Shown piece after piece: positions 51,643-60,700 of a stretch of DNA of 64,000 nt. The stretch is from assembly GCF_051014445.1 (NCBI RefSeq), contig NW_027488366.1, positions 27,980,001 through 28,044,000 on the forward strand, in the 5' to 3' direction. The DNA comes from Colletes latitarsis (taxonomy: Eukaryota; Arthropoda; Insecta; Hymenoptera; Colletidae). Positions within the stretch are counted from its first letter, which is position 1, and the number at the start of each line of letters is the position of its first letter. Below the pieces are notes generated by a model. The model was not told where the DNA came from. It saw nothing but the letters and a program-made list of their open reading frames with translations, and did not search any database. The position numbers were made by a program, and so were the translations under genes.

Positions 51643-53997
51643 TCATCCGCCACGCCGAGGCGGCCGCCCGCGACGCCTCGCGACCGGGCGACAACCTCGG
51701 GCCACCGCACGAGCGCGCGCTTCAGCACGCCGCTGAAGCTCGCGCTCCCTCCCCGCGGCCTCCTTCTGCAACATTACGTTCTCGCAGAAGGAGGCCACGG
51801 CCCTCCACTTCTCCTCGCTGCCGAGCATGGCGCGCACCACGCCCGACAGCGAGACATCCCGCCCGACGACGCCGACCAGGACACGGCGCTCCCCCTCCCA
51901 CGCGGGGCATACCTCCAGGGTATGATCCGCCGTGTCCTGCTCAGCGCCGCAGTGGCAGCAACGCGCCGTCGGCTCCTTCCCTATCCGGCACAGGTATCTT
52001 CCGAAGCTGCCATGCCCGGAAAATACCTGTGCCATCCGGTAGGTGAGGCTGCCATGGCGTCTGTCCAGCCACTCCTTCAGGAGTGGCCGAACCGCCCCGA
52101 CAGTCCGGTGCCCCACGGTTGGCAGAGCCAGCCGCTCCTGCCACGCGAGCAACACGGACTGCCGGGCCTGGCGCTTCAAATCGCCCCAAGCAGGTTCCTG
52201 CCCGCCCGGGACCGCCCCCACCCCCGCGCGACGGTCGACGCGGTGCCGGTACATCACCGCGTGCGACCGCGCGAGCAGGTCCATGGGCGGCATCCCCGCT
52301 AGAACCGTCGCCGCCTCATGTGACATGGTCCGATACCCGCGGACGACCCTGAGCGCCATGCGCCTCTGCACCCGACGCAGCATAGTCATGCTGCGCCGGG
52401 AGGCAGCCAGGTCGTCCGCCCAGACGGGGGCCCCGTATAGGGCCACCGACTGGACCATTGCCACATAGAGGCGACGAACTCGGCCCGCCGGGCCCCCCAG
52501 GTTGGGCAGGATCCGGCCCAGAGCCGCAACCATCCTTTCCAACCGGGGGACCAGGCAGCGGAAATGCTCCTCGAAACGCCAGTGGCTATCGAGGATCAGC
52601 CCTAGATACCTGATCTGGGGCTTCACCTCGATGTCAGCCCCACCCATCCGGATCAGAGGGGGTGGCGGATCCTGCCGAGGTGAATGAAACGCAATCACCT
52701 CGGTCTTATGGACCGCCACCGTCATCCCCATCCCCCTGATCCGGTCGACGACGCGTTGCGACCCCTCCTCCGCGCGACGCATGGCCCTCCCCCAGTGCGC
52801 CCCGACGGCCAGCACCAGTGTGTCATCCGCATAACACACCGTGCTGACGCCGTCGGGGAGGCCGGCCCGCAACACCGAGTCGTACGCGATGTTCCACAGG
52901 AGTGGCCCGAGGACCGACCCCTGCGGAACACCGCAGTACACCTCCCTCCGCATATCACCATCCCGGCCCGGATACTCGATCCACCTGCCGCGGAGATAAT
53001 CCCCGACGACCGCCCTGAGACAAGGGGGGACTCGATGATATTCGAGTCCCCTCCTTATCTCATCCCAGGGGAGGGTGTTAAAGGCATTGGCAATATCCAA
53101 GGATATTGCCAATGCCACCCCTCCCCGGGAGACGGCCGCCTCCGAGAGGGCCCTCACACGACCTATCGCGTCGATAGTCGATCGGCCCCCCCGGAAACCG
53201 AACTGGCAGTCGGCCAGACCGGGATCACCCCGCGACAGGTGCTCGACGAGGCGGGCAGCAATCACACGCTCGAAGAGCTTGCCCACCTCGTCGAGGAGAC
53301 AAATGGGCCGGTATGCGGAGGGAGACTCCGCGTGCCGACCCTCCTTCCGGAGGAGGACCATCCTCGCCACCTTCCAACTGGGGGGGAATCGCCCGTCCCT
53401 CAGGCAGCGGTCGAACAACCGCCTGAGGTCGGCCCCAAGGACGCCCTGGGTCAAGACCCAAACCCGGCCGGGCACACCATCCGGACCCGGGGCCGTGTTA
53501 CGAACCCCGAGCCGTCTGATGGCCGCTGCCAGCTCCTCCTGCGTGACCCCCAGCTCGGCCGTCCACTCCACTGGGACAGCCGCCGCCGCCGGAGGACGCG
53601 GTCCCCTCTCCCCAATTGGGAAGAGTGTATTGACCACGTCCTCCAGCAGCCGGGGGTCAAGACCCTCGGTGACGGGGGGCGCCCACGGGCGGAGCTTATT
53701 CAGCACCACCTTATATGGGCGCCCCCATGGATCGTCATCAAGGGTCTGGAGGAGCTCCTTCCATGCCTGGGTCTTGGCCCGTTTGATGGCGACCTGCAGA
53801 GCAACCCGCGCCACGCGGTATGCTCCATACAGGTCATCAGCTGCCCTCGCTCGCGCCACGCCGTCGCCTGTACGTTGACGACGGCGCGCGCGGGTGTACT
53901 GGCGTCGGGCGCGGACAATCGCGACTCGCAACTCCGCGATCGCGTCCGACCACCAGTACACCGCCCGGCGAGGAGAAGCCCGCCCGACCCGAGGCAT
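51643..53997 (-). CDS. ORF2 part 2: reverse transcriptase and C-terminal CCHC domain
   Basis: A 784-aa open frame that copies the element RNA into DNA at the nicked target. Residues 1-100 are a basic linker (VYWWSDAIAEL at 13-23) typical of the spacer after R1-clade endonucleases. The RT domain runs about 150-470: APGPDGVP at 169-176, AYRPICLL at 228-235, QFGFRGGRST at 265-274, catalytic Asp301 in SLDIANAF, GVPQGSVLGP at 356-365, and YADD at 389-392 with the other two catalytic aspartates. Near the C-terminus, C680-X2-C683-X8-H692-X4-C697 is the zinc-binding motif usual in this clade. No RNase H domain is evident. The Met at 53997 is only the first ATG of this frame. In an undamaged element this frame continues from the endonuclease, so this is the second half of one broken ORF2, not a separate gene. 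Confidence 0.93.
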   Translation of the reverse strand: MPRVGRASPRRAVYWWSDAIAELRVAIVRARRQYTRARRRQRTGDGVARARAADDLYGAYRVARVALQVAIKRAKTQAWKELLQTLDDDPWGRPYKVVLNKLRPWAPPVTEGLDPRLLEDVVNTLFPIGERGPRPPAAAAVPVEWTAELGVTQEELAAAIRRLGVRNTAPGPDGVPGRVWVLTQGVLGADLRRLFDRCLRDGRFPPSWKVARMVLLRKEGRHAESPSAYRPICLLDEVGKLFERVIAARLVEHLSRGDPGLADCQFGFRGGRSTIDAIGRVRALSEAAVSRGGVALAISLDIANAFNTLPWDEIRRGLEYHRVPPCLRAVVGDYLRGRWIEYPGRDGDMRREVYCGVPQGSVLGPLLWNIAYDSVLRAGLPDGVSTVCYADDTLVLAVGAHWGRAMRRAEEGSQRVVDRIRGMGMTVAVHKTEVIAFHSPRQDPPPPLIRMGGADIEVKPQIRYLGLILDSHWRFEEHFRCLVPRLERMVAALGRILPNLGGPAGRVRRLYVAMVQSVALYGAPVWADDLAASRRSMTMLRRVQRRMALRVVRGYRTMSHEAATVLAGMPPMDLLARSHAVMYRHRVDRRAGVGAVPGGQEPAWGDLKRQARQSVLLAWQERLALPTVGHRTVGAVRPLLKEWLDRRHGSLTYRMAQVFSGHGSFGRYLCRIGKEPTARCCHCGAEQDTADHTLEVCPAWEGERRVLVGVVGRDVSLSGVVRAMLGSEEKWRAVASFCENVMLQKEAAGRERELQRRAEARARAVARGCRPVARRRGRPPRRGG

Positions 53998-54823
53998 CCC
54001 CGTCGCAAATACCCGCGACCAATGCTCCGAGCCGGGCGACCTCCTCCTCTATGCTCGGCAACTCGGCCGCTCCCTGCGGCCAAGTTGCAGCGAGGGCAGC
54101 TGCCATCAGGGCGTCCTTGTCCAGGCGCCGAAGCGCCCAGCGGCGTGGTGGGGTGCCACGCAGGCGGCCGTGTCGGGATGCACTCGCGGCGGCAGAGACC
54201 TCCATCCGGATGTACCGGTGATCGGAGAGTGTCTCTGCCCCCGCGACCACGTGCCAACCCGACACCATGCGCACGGCGTTGGGGGTCGCGAATCCAACAT
54301 CCACGATGGACCCCCCATATCGCCGCACGCATGTGTGCTCCGACCCCCGGTTCAATACCCGGAGGTCGAGCCCCGCCGCCCAATCGCCCAGGATCCCGCC
54401 GCGAACGGAGGTCCTGGGGGATCCCCAAGCCACCGACTTGGCATTAAAATCCCCCAGGACCAGCACCGGCCGGGCCGCGTAGCGCTGCACGCATGCCGCG
54501 ACCTCGGCCAAGTACAGCTCGAACGCAGGGTGACCGCTACGGGGCGAAATGTAGCACCCCACCACAGCGACTCCCCCCCAGTCCACGGCGACGAATCCCC
54601 GACCGCGCTCCAACAAGGAGAACGGTGGGGACCCGTCGCCCCCTCCCCATACCGTCGCCACCAAGCCGTCCGCGTCGCCCACCCAATGAGGGTGATCAGG
54701 GACGCGGTACGGCTCGGCGGCGACCGCCAGGCCAACGCCCCACTCCGCGAGGACTTGGGACATCAAGTCCTGTGCCGCGCGGCAGTGGTTGAGGTTGGCC
54801 TGGAGGAGGAGGCGGGGCGGCAT
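53837..54823 (-). CDS. ORF2 part 1: AP-like endonuclease (frame ends after frameshift)
   Basis: The APE-type endonuclease that nicks the target to prime reverse transcription. The start ATG at 54823 overlaps the ORF1 stop. Residues expected at the active site are all visible: N10/N12 in QANLNHC, E37 in AEPY, Y91, D125 and N127 in LGDFNAK, D175 in SIVDVGF, and D201-H202 in LSDHRYI. The domain is about 1-215. The real frame holds to about residue 275, where a C4 run at 53998-54001 shifts it. The last roughly 55 residues to 53837 are out-of-frame read-through and not meaningful protein. Compared with the family, the endonuclease itself looks complete and plausibly active. Site preference lies in this domain in TRAS/SART relatives. 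Confidence 0.9.
   Translation of the reverse strand: MPPRLLLQANLNHCRAAQDLMSQVLAEWGVGLAVAAEPYRVPDHPHWVGDADGLVATVWGGGDGSPPFSLLERGRGFVAVDWGGVAVVGCYISPRSGHPAFELYLAEVAACVQRYAARPVLVLGDFNAKSVAWGSPRTSVRGGILGDWAAGLDLRVLNRGSEHTCVRRYGGSIVDVGFATPNAVRMVSGWHVVAGAETLSDHRYIRMEVSAAASASRHGRLRGTPPRRWALRRLDKDALMAAALAATWPQGAAELPSIEEEVARLGALVAGICDGDASGRAGFSSPGGVLVVGRDRGVASRDCPRPTPVHPRAPSSTYRRRRGASEGS
53998..54001 (-). other. Frameshift site in ORF2
   Basis: The endonuclease frame and the RT frame (first ATG 53997) differ by one base and meet at the four-C run at 53998-54001 (GGGG on the coding strand). Reading one G fewer joins the two frames with no stop codon, giving an ORF2 of about 1,059 aa, normal for the clade. 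It is either an inactivating 1-nt insertion in this copy or a homopolymer sequencing error. I consider programmed frameshifting less likely, because the shift lies between domains of one polyprotein and I see no obvious slippery heptamer. Confidence 0.8.
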
Positions 54824-54825
54824 TA
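54821..54825 (-). promoter_or_regulatory. TAATG stop-start overlap of ORF1 and ORF2
   Basis: The ORF1 stop TAA (54825-54823) and the ORF2 start ATG (54823-54821) share one A. In the Bombyx element SART1 an overlapping UAAUG has been shown to support translational coupling, with ORF2 starting after ORF1 termination. The same arrangement here suggests the same mechanism. The adjacent attaattaat is AT-rich within a GC-rich element. Confidence 0.88.
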
Positions 54826-56700
54826 ATTAATGGCCGCGCCAGCCTCCTCCCGGCCGTCCGTCCCCGTAGCACCGTCCACCTCCATGGAGGACGATGCCAC
54901 CGCCCTCGGCACCGGAGCCGGTGCAGCCCGCCTCTTCCTCTCCTTCCGGGAGGGGGGGGAGCACTTCTTGCTCCCCACCCTGTAATCGGCTGGCCTCCCC
55001 ATGTCCGCACACAGCGGGCAGTGGGGGGCCGCCGAGCACTGGCTCGCACGGTGCTCTTTGGCACCGCAGCGGTAACACTGACCGCTGCGGTCCACCGGCG
55101 AGGTGCACCACTGCCTCACGTGCCCCAATTCGAGGCAGCGGTGACACTGGAGCGGGCGCGGCGCGAGGATTTCCACTCGCGCCGAAACCCACCCCACCAA
55201 CACCCTCCCGGATTCCGCCACCTTACGGGCGGCGGAGAGGGGGCACCGGGCCCACACCGACCCGAGGCCGGAGGGCGACCTGCGGATCTCTCCGATCCGC
55301 AGGTCCTCCACAGGACAGTCCCCCGCCCTCGCAAGGGCACGGGACACATCCTGTGCGCTGACCGAGTCGTCCAGCCCACAAACGCGCATCTTCGTGCGCT
55401 TCGTGGGCCGGGCGACCCGGACACCTCTTTCGCCCAGCTGCTCCCGGAGCCTCTGGGCGAGACGATCCGCCTTCGCGCCACCTTCTGCACCGGGGATCTC
55501 CAGCAAGAGACCCCCGGTCACGGCCCTCTTCGCCCTCACGGAGGCGATGCCCAGCTCTTCCAGGGAGATATTCTCCCTGGCGAGCCGCATCGCCTCCGCG
55601 AGGGTCAGGTCGCCCCCCTGCGCAACGGTCAGCGTCACCGCTGCCGTTTTTGGGGGACGACCTGGTCGTGCCTTCCCGACCTTCGCGGCCTTTACCTTGG
55701 CCGCCGGCGGCGGAGGCGGAGGCCGCGGTTGCGAGGCCTTCCTCGCCGCCCGCTTCGCCTTCCGCCCCACCACCTCACTCCACGCCACCCCCCCTTGGGA
55801 GGGTGCCGTGGAGGACGCGACCACCGCGACCACGGGTACACCACCCCCCTTGGGGGTCGCGACCCGGGGCCCTGGTGCCGCAACGCTGGGCGGAGCCTTC
55901 ACTCCGCCCTTCTTTGCCTTCCCCGACTGTACCGGAACAGGTCGGGGAGGCACCGCCTTCCTGCTGACCGCTCTTCCGGCGAGGAGCTCCTCCCGGAAGG
56001 CGGCCAGCTTGCCATCAATCATGTCCCCAATCCTCCTCAGAAGATCGTCTTCTGAGGAGGACGGGGACTTCTTCACGGGCGGAGTGCGGGTGGAGGGGCC
56101 CGCGGTGCCCCGCACCACTGCCGCCGCACTCCGCTTATTTACCTCCGCCGAGGGACGCGGCGGTGGAGGAGGAGGGAGGATGGGAGGGAGGGCCGCGCTG
56201 TTCCACAGCGCCTCTGCCCTCCTCCTCCCCTGTCGCTCCTCCTCCAACAGGAGCTGCAGACGGGCGTTCCGCCCTCTGAGCTCCCGCGCCGCCTCCCTCA
56301 TTTCCTCCGCCGCGTCCTTCAGGGCCTCCGCGCCACCGCTTTTCTGCCCCTTAAAGGCGCAGGCAGCGGCGACTTTCTCCACCCGCCTCAGGGACGAGGA
56401 GATCCTCTCCGATATCTCCTTGGTCACCTCGTCCCTGAGGCAACTCAGCCTCACCGACGGGCTCATCGCCCCGCCCACCTCGACGACGGCCTGCCCCGCC
56501 CTCTTCCTTTTAGAGCCTATGAGGCTCCTGGTGGAGGAGAAGGACGAGACTGACGCAGTCTCGTCGTCCTCCTCCACCTTCCACGAAGCCGGGCCAGGCG
56601 CTGGAGGCGGCGCGAGCGCCGTCACTCCAGTCCCAACACCGCCTTCGTCCTCCCCCTCTGACTTACCCCGTCCCATCCCCGTTTTAATATTGAACTCCAT
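54823..56700 (-). CDS. ORF1: gag-like RNA-binding protein with zinc knuckles
   Basis: A 625-aa protein expected to bind element RNA and form the ribonucleoprotein that reaches the target. The N-terminal third is low in complexity: acidic/Ser-rich at 15-60 with a basic KRKR at 64-67 (possible nuclear signal), a helical charged stretch at about 85-165 that may be a coiled coil, then Pro-rich tracts at 171-183 and 325-333. Residues about 355-515 form the conserved R1-type gag core, with LLLEIPGAE at 398-406 and VCGLDDSV at 440-447. It is followed by knuckle 1, C519-X2-C522-X4-H527-X4-C532, and knuckle 2, C542-X2-C545-X4-H550-X4-C555. A third, C561-X2-C564-X15-C580, has Tyr573 where relatives usually have His. 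The tail is basic. The start ATG at 56700 is in the clear after a 385-nt 5' UTR. The ORF is intact. Confidence 0.93.
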   Translation of the reverse strand: MEFNIKTGMGRGKSEGEDEGGVGTGVTALAPPPAPGPASWKVEEDDETASVSSFSSTRSLIGSKRKRAGQAVVEVGGAMSPSVRLSCLRDEVTKEISERISSSLRRVEKVAAACAFKGQKSGGAEALKDAAEEMREAARELRGRNARLQLLLEEERQGRRRAEALWNSAALPPILPPPPPPRPSAEVNKRSAAAVVRGTAGPSTRTPPVKKSPSSSEDDLLRRIGDMIDGKLAAFREELLAGRAVSRKAVPPRPVPVQSGKAKKGGVKAPPSVAAPGPRVATPKGGGVPVVAVVASSTAPSQGGVAWSEVVGRKAKRAARKASQPRPPPPPPAAKVKAAKVGKARPGRPPKTAAVTLTVAQGGDLTLAEAMRLARENISLEELGIASVRAKRAVTGGLLLEIPGAEGGAKADRLAQRLREQLGERGVRVARPTKRTKMRVCGLDDSVSAQDVSRALARAGDCPVEDLRIGEIRRSPSGLGSVWARCPLSAARKVAESGRVLVGWVSARVEILAPRPLQCHRCLELGHVRQWCTSPVDRSGQCYRCGAKEHRASQCSAAPHCPLCADMGRPADYRVGSKKCSPPSRKERKRRAAPAPVPRAVASSSMEVDGATGTDGREEAGAAIN

Positions 56701-56940
56701 AATATTCCCACGAGCAGGTCGGAAGAAAAGGTCCGCCCGGGCAGAGCCGCCTTACCCGGGTAAGCCTATATACTCCGGGGGTTCGGCAGGTTCCCCGGAG
56801 GTGGTCGCTTGGGATTGGGCCTTCTCCCCCAACCATGCATCCCATCGCCGCGCACCATAGCTTAGGATTGGAGGGCGATTTTATAGAGTCGCCATACTCG
56901 TGGCCCAGGCGGTTAAGCCAAGACCCCCGTTCCTCCTGCC

Positions 56941-56992
56941 GTCACGTACCATTCACAAAACCAATAGGGAATTGTGAATGGGTCGTTGTGAC
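56941..56992. repeat. Two-part hairpin in 5' UTR
   Basis: CCATTCACAA (56949-56958) pairs perfectly with TTGTGAATGG (56972-56981). The outer GTCAC (56941-56945) pairs with GTGAC (56988-56992). The inner loop is 13 nt. Confidence 0.82.
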
Positions 56993-57074
56993 GACCAACA
57001 GGAGGCTTACGGTGTGTGTATGACTCGGGTACCCCGGGTTCGTTAAGCCCGTACTGTAGCTGAAAGGCTGGCAG

Positions 57075-57085
57075 CCCCTGAGGGG
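57075..57085. repeat. Inverted repeat at the element's 5' end
   Basis: CCCCTGAGGGG, with four-base arms around TGA, forms the exact outer end of the element next to the target duplication. Its completeness supports a full-length rather than 5'-truncated insertion. Confidence 0.7.
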
Positions 57086-57101
57086 ATCAGACTCATACTT
57101 T
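57086..57101. repeat. Target-site duplication, 5' (right) copy
   Basis: ATCAGACTCATACTTT directly follows the CCCCTGAGGGG end of the element and continues into the normal satellite (cgcattcttcac). Joining 51058-51106 (49 bp) to 57102-57228 (127 bp) gives one 176-bp monomer, so the insertion caused no net deletion. Confidence 0.92.
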
Positions 57102-57404
57102 CGCATTCTTCACATACTTGTTGAACGGATCCTGGGTTTTTTCTGGTTTGGATCACGTAGTAATGTGGGGCCACACTGAAACAGTTCATTAAACCTGGTT
57201 TCGCTCAATATTTTAGAGGATAACGCATGTTAGGTCTAGGTTAGGTCTGGGATTTGCTCTCATCAGGCTCATTCTTTCGCATATTTCTCATACTTGATGG
57301 CTAGATGCTGGGCTTTTTCTGGATTGCATCACGTAGTAATGAAGTACAACACAGAAACAGTCAATTAAACCTGGTTTCCATCAATATCTTAGAGGACAAC
57401 GCAA

Positions 57405-57599
57405 GTTAGGTCTGGGATAGGTCTGGGATTTGCCCTCATCAGGCTCATACTTTCGCGTTTTTCACATACTTGTTGAACAGATCCTGGGTTTTTTCTGGTT
57501 TGGATCACGTAGTAGGACCACTATATGGATCAGTAGTGGTACCACACTGAAACAGTCCATTAAACCTGGTTTGGATCAATATTTTAGAGGATAACGCAT
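57405..57599 (+). repeat. Abnormal 195-bp monomer with 19-bp insertion
   Basis: This monomer has 19 extra bases between cacgtagtag and tggtaccacac. The new sequence contains a 7-bp inverted repeat, ACCACTA/TAGTGGT, around a 10-nt loop, and a second partial copy of the local ggatca...gtagt...ggtacc motif. It looks like a local fold-back or template-switch copy rather than foreign DNA. Confidence 0.85.
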
Positions 57600-57764
57600 G
57601 TTAGGTCTGGGATTTTCACTCATCAGACTCATACTTTCGCATTCTTCACATACTTGTTGTACGGATCCTGGGTTTTTTCTGGTTTGGATCACGTAGTAAT
57701 GTGGGACCACACTGAAACAGTCAATTAAACCTGGTTTCGATCAATATTTTTGAGAATAATACAT
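57600..57764 (+). repeat. Abnormal 165-bp monomer lacking one 11-bp unit
   Basis: This monomer begins gttaggtctgggattttc, so exactly one of the two TTAGGTCTRGG units is missing (176 minus 11). It directly follows the 195-bp monomer, so two unusual events are adjacent, about 0.5 kb from the retrotransposon. Confidence 0.88.
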
Positions 57765-60700
57765 GTTAGGTCTAGGTTAGGTCTGGGATTTGCTCTCATC
57801 AGGCTCATTCTTTCGCATATTTCTCATACTTGATGGCTAGATGCTGGGCTTTTTCTGGATTGCATCACGTAGTAATGAAGTACAACACAGAAACAGTCAA
57901 TTGAACCTGGTTTCCATCAATATCTTAGAGGACAACGCAAGTTAGGTCTGGGATAGGTCTGGGATTTGCCCTCATCAGGCTCATACTTTCGCGTTTTTCA
58001 CATACATGTTGAACAGATCCTGGGTTTTTTCTGGTTTGGATCACGTAGTAGTGTGGTACCACACTGAAACAGTCGATTAAACCTGGTTTGGATCAATATT
58101 TTAGAGGATAACGCATGTTAGGTCTATGTTAGGTCGGGGATTTTCACTCCTCAGACTCATACTTTCGCATTCTTCACATACTTGTTGAACGGATCCTGGG
58201 TTTTTTCTGGTTTGGATCACGTAGTAATGTGGTACCACACTGAAACAGTCGATTAAACCTGGTATCGATCAATATTTTAGAGGATAACGCATGTTAGGTC
58301 TAGGTTAGCCCTGGGATTTTCACTCATCAGACTCATACTTTTGCGTTTTTCACATACTTGTTGAACAGATCCTGGGTTTTTTCTGGTTTGGATCACGTAG
58401 TAGTGTGGTACCACACTGAAACAGTCCATTAAACCTGGTTTCGATCAATATTTTAGAGGATAACGCATGTTAGGTCTAGGTTAGGTCGGGGATTTTCACT
58501 CCTCAGACTCATACTTACGCATTCTTCACATACTTGTTGAACAGATCCTGGGTTTTTTTCTGGTTTGGATCACGTAGTAGTGTGGTACCACACTGAAACA
58601 GTCCATTAAACCTGGTTTGGATCAATATTTTAGAGGATAACGCATGTTAGGTCTAGGTTAGGTCGGGGATTTTCACTCATCAGACTCATACTTTCGCATT
58701 CTTCACATACTTGTTGTACGGATCCCGGGTTTTTTCTGGCTTGGATCACGTAGTAATGTGGGACCACACTGAAACAGTCAATTAAACCTGGTTTCGATCA
58801 ATATTTTTGAGAATAATACATGTTAGGTCTAGGTTAGGTCTGGGATTTGCTCTCATCAGGCTCATTCTTTCGCATATTTCTCATACTTGATGGCTAGATG
58901 CTGGGCTTTTTCTGGATTGCATCACGTAGTAATGAAGTACAACACAGAAACAGTCAATTAAACCTGGTTTCGATCAATATTTTAGAGGATAACGCAAGTT
59001 AGGTCTGGTTTAGGTATGGGATTTGCCCTCATCAGGCTCATACTTTCGCGTTTTTCACATACATGTTGAGAGATCCTGGGTTTTTTCTGGTTTGGATCAC
59101 GTAGTAGTGTGGTACCACACTGAAGCAGTCCATTAAACCTGGTTTGGATCAATACTTTAGAGGATAACGCATGTTAGGTCTAGGTTAGGTCGGGGATTTT
59201 CACTCATCAGACTCATACATTCGCATTCTTCACATACTTGTTGAACGGATCCTGGGTTTTTTCTGGTTTGGATCACGTAGTAATGTGGTACCACACTGAA
59301 ACAGTCGATTAAACCTGGTTTCGATCAATATTTTAGAGGATATCGCATGTTAGGTCTAGGTTAGCCCTGGGATTTTCACTCATCAGACTCATACTTTTGC
59401 GTTTTTCACATACTTGTTGAACAGATCCTGGGTTTTTTCTGGTTTGGATCACGTAGTAGTGTGGTACCACACTGAAACAGTCCATTAAACCTGGTTTGGA
59501 TCAATATTTTAGAGGATAACGCATGTTAGGTCTAGGTTAGGTCTGGGATTTTCACTCATCAGACTCATACTTTCGCATTCTTCACATACTTGTTGAACGG
59601 ATCCTGGGTTTTTTCTGGTTTGGATCACGTAGTAATGTGGGCCCACACTGAAACAATCATTTAAACCTGGTCTTGATAAATATTTTAGAGGATAACGCAA
59701 GTTAGGTCTGGGATAGGTCAGGGATTTGACCTCATCAGACTCATAATTTCGCACACTTCACATAGTCCTTGAACAGATCCTGGGTTATTTTCTGGTTTGG
59801 ATCACATAGTAATGTGGTACCACACTGAAACAGTCGATTAAACCAGGTTTCGATCAATATTTTAGAGAATAATTCATGTTAGGTCTAGGTTATGTCAAGG
59901 ATTTGCTCTCATCAGGCTCATTCTTTCGCATATTTCTCATACTTGATGGCTAGATCCTGGACTTTTTCTGGATTGCATCACGTAGTAATGAAGTACAACA
60001 CTGAAACAGTCAATTAAACCTGGTTTCGATCAATATTTTAGAGAATAATTCATATTAGGTCTGGGATAGGTCTGGGATTTGACCCCATCACTCTCATACT
60101 TTCGCACACTTCACATACTCGTTGATACAGATCCTGGGTTTTTTCTGGTTTGGATCACGTAGTAATGTGGTACCACACTGAAAGAGTCCATTAAACCTGG
60201 TTTGGATCAATATTTTAGAGGATAACGCATGTTAGGTCTGGGTTAGGTCTAGGATTTGCCCTCATCAGGCTCATACTTTCGCATATTTCTCATACTTCAT
60301 GGCTAGATCCTGGGCTGTTTCTGGATTGTATCACGTAGTACTGTGGTACCACGCTGAAACAGTCAATTAAACCTGGTTTCAATCAATATTTTAGAGGATA
60401 ACGCATGTTAGGCCTCGGTTAGGTCTGGGATTTTCACTCATCAGACTCATACTTTCGCATTCTTCACATACTTGTTGAACTGATCCTGGGTTTTTTCAGG
60501 TTTGGATCACGTAGTAATGTGGGACCACACTGAAACAGTTCATTAAACCTGGTTTCGCTCAATATTCTAGAGGATAACGCAAGTTAGGTCTGGGATAGGT
60601 CTGGGATTTGACCCCATCACTCTCATACTTTCGCACACTTCACATACTCGTTGATACAGATCCTGGGTTTTTTCTGGTTTGCATCACTTAGTAATGTGGG

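Larger units (their letters stand above)
51107..57085 (-). mobile_element. Full-length R1-clade (SART/TRAS-like) non-LTR retrotransposon
   Basis: A 5,979-bp element on the minus strand, in the order 5' UTR, ORF1 (zinc-knuckle gag-like), ORF2 (AP endonuclease, reverse transcriptase, C-terminal CCHC), 3' UTR, poly(A). There are no terminal repeats. The ORF order, the APE-type endonuclease, the gag-like ORF1 with three knuckles and the 13-16 bp TSD all fit the R1 clade, which is found mainly in arthropods and includes the site-specific families R1, TRAS and SART. The ORF1/ORF2 junction is TAATG, the arrangement described for SART1 of Bombyx. The element is strongly GC-rich against an AT-rich satellite. 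The intact tail, perfect TSD and single visible lesion point to a young copy. Assignment to SART or TRAS proper would need a phylogeny. Confidence 0.93.
56701..57085 (-). other. Retrotransposon 5' UTR
   Basis: 385 nt from the element's 5' end to the ORF1 ATG. Elements of this clade carry their own internal promoter here, but I cannot point to promoter motifs with confidence. Visible structure: a palindrome CTTACCCGGGTAAG (56751-56764), a two-part stem at 56941-56992, and CCCCTGAGGGG at the extreme 5' end (57075-57085). A short frame on the plus strand here is not supported as a gene. Confidence 0.78.

Noticed and set aside
53998..54001. Programmed ribosomal frameshift inside ORF2
   Set aside because: No clear slippery heptamer or adjacent pseudoknot is visible, and the family normally encodes endonuclease and RT in one frame. 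A lesion or sequencing error is simpler.
52684..54447. Long plus-strand frame of 587 aa antisense to ORF2
   Set aside because: It is a shadow of the GC-rich ORF2. The opposite strand shows clear RT and endonuclease motifs, while this frame is Pro/Arg-rich with no recognisable domain.
55394..56860. Plus-strand frame of 488 aa antisense to ORF1
   Set aside because: It is a shadow of ORF1, compositionally biased, and crosses the 5' UTR boundary without features of its own.
51107..57085. LTR retrotransposon or DNA transposon
   Set aside because: There are no terminal repeats, and no integrase, protease or transposase. The poly(A) tail, APE endonuclease and YADD-type RT identify a non-LTR element.
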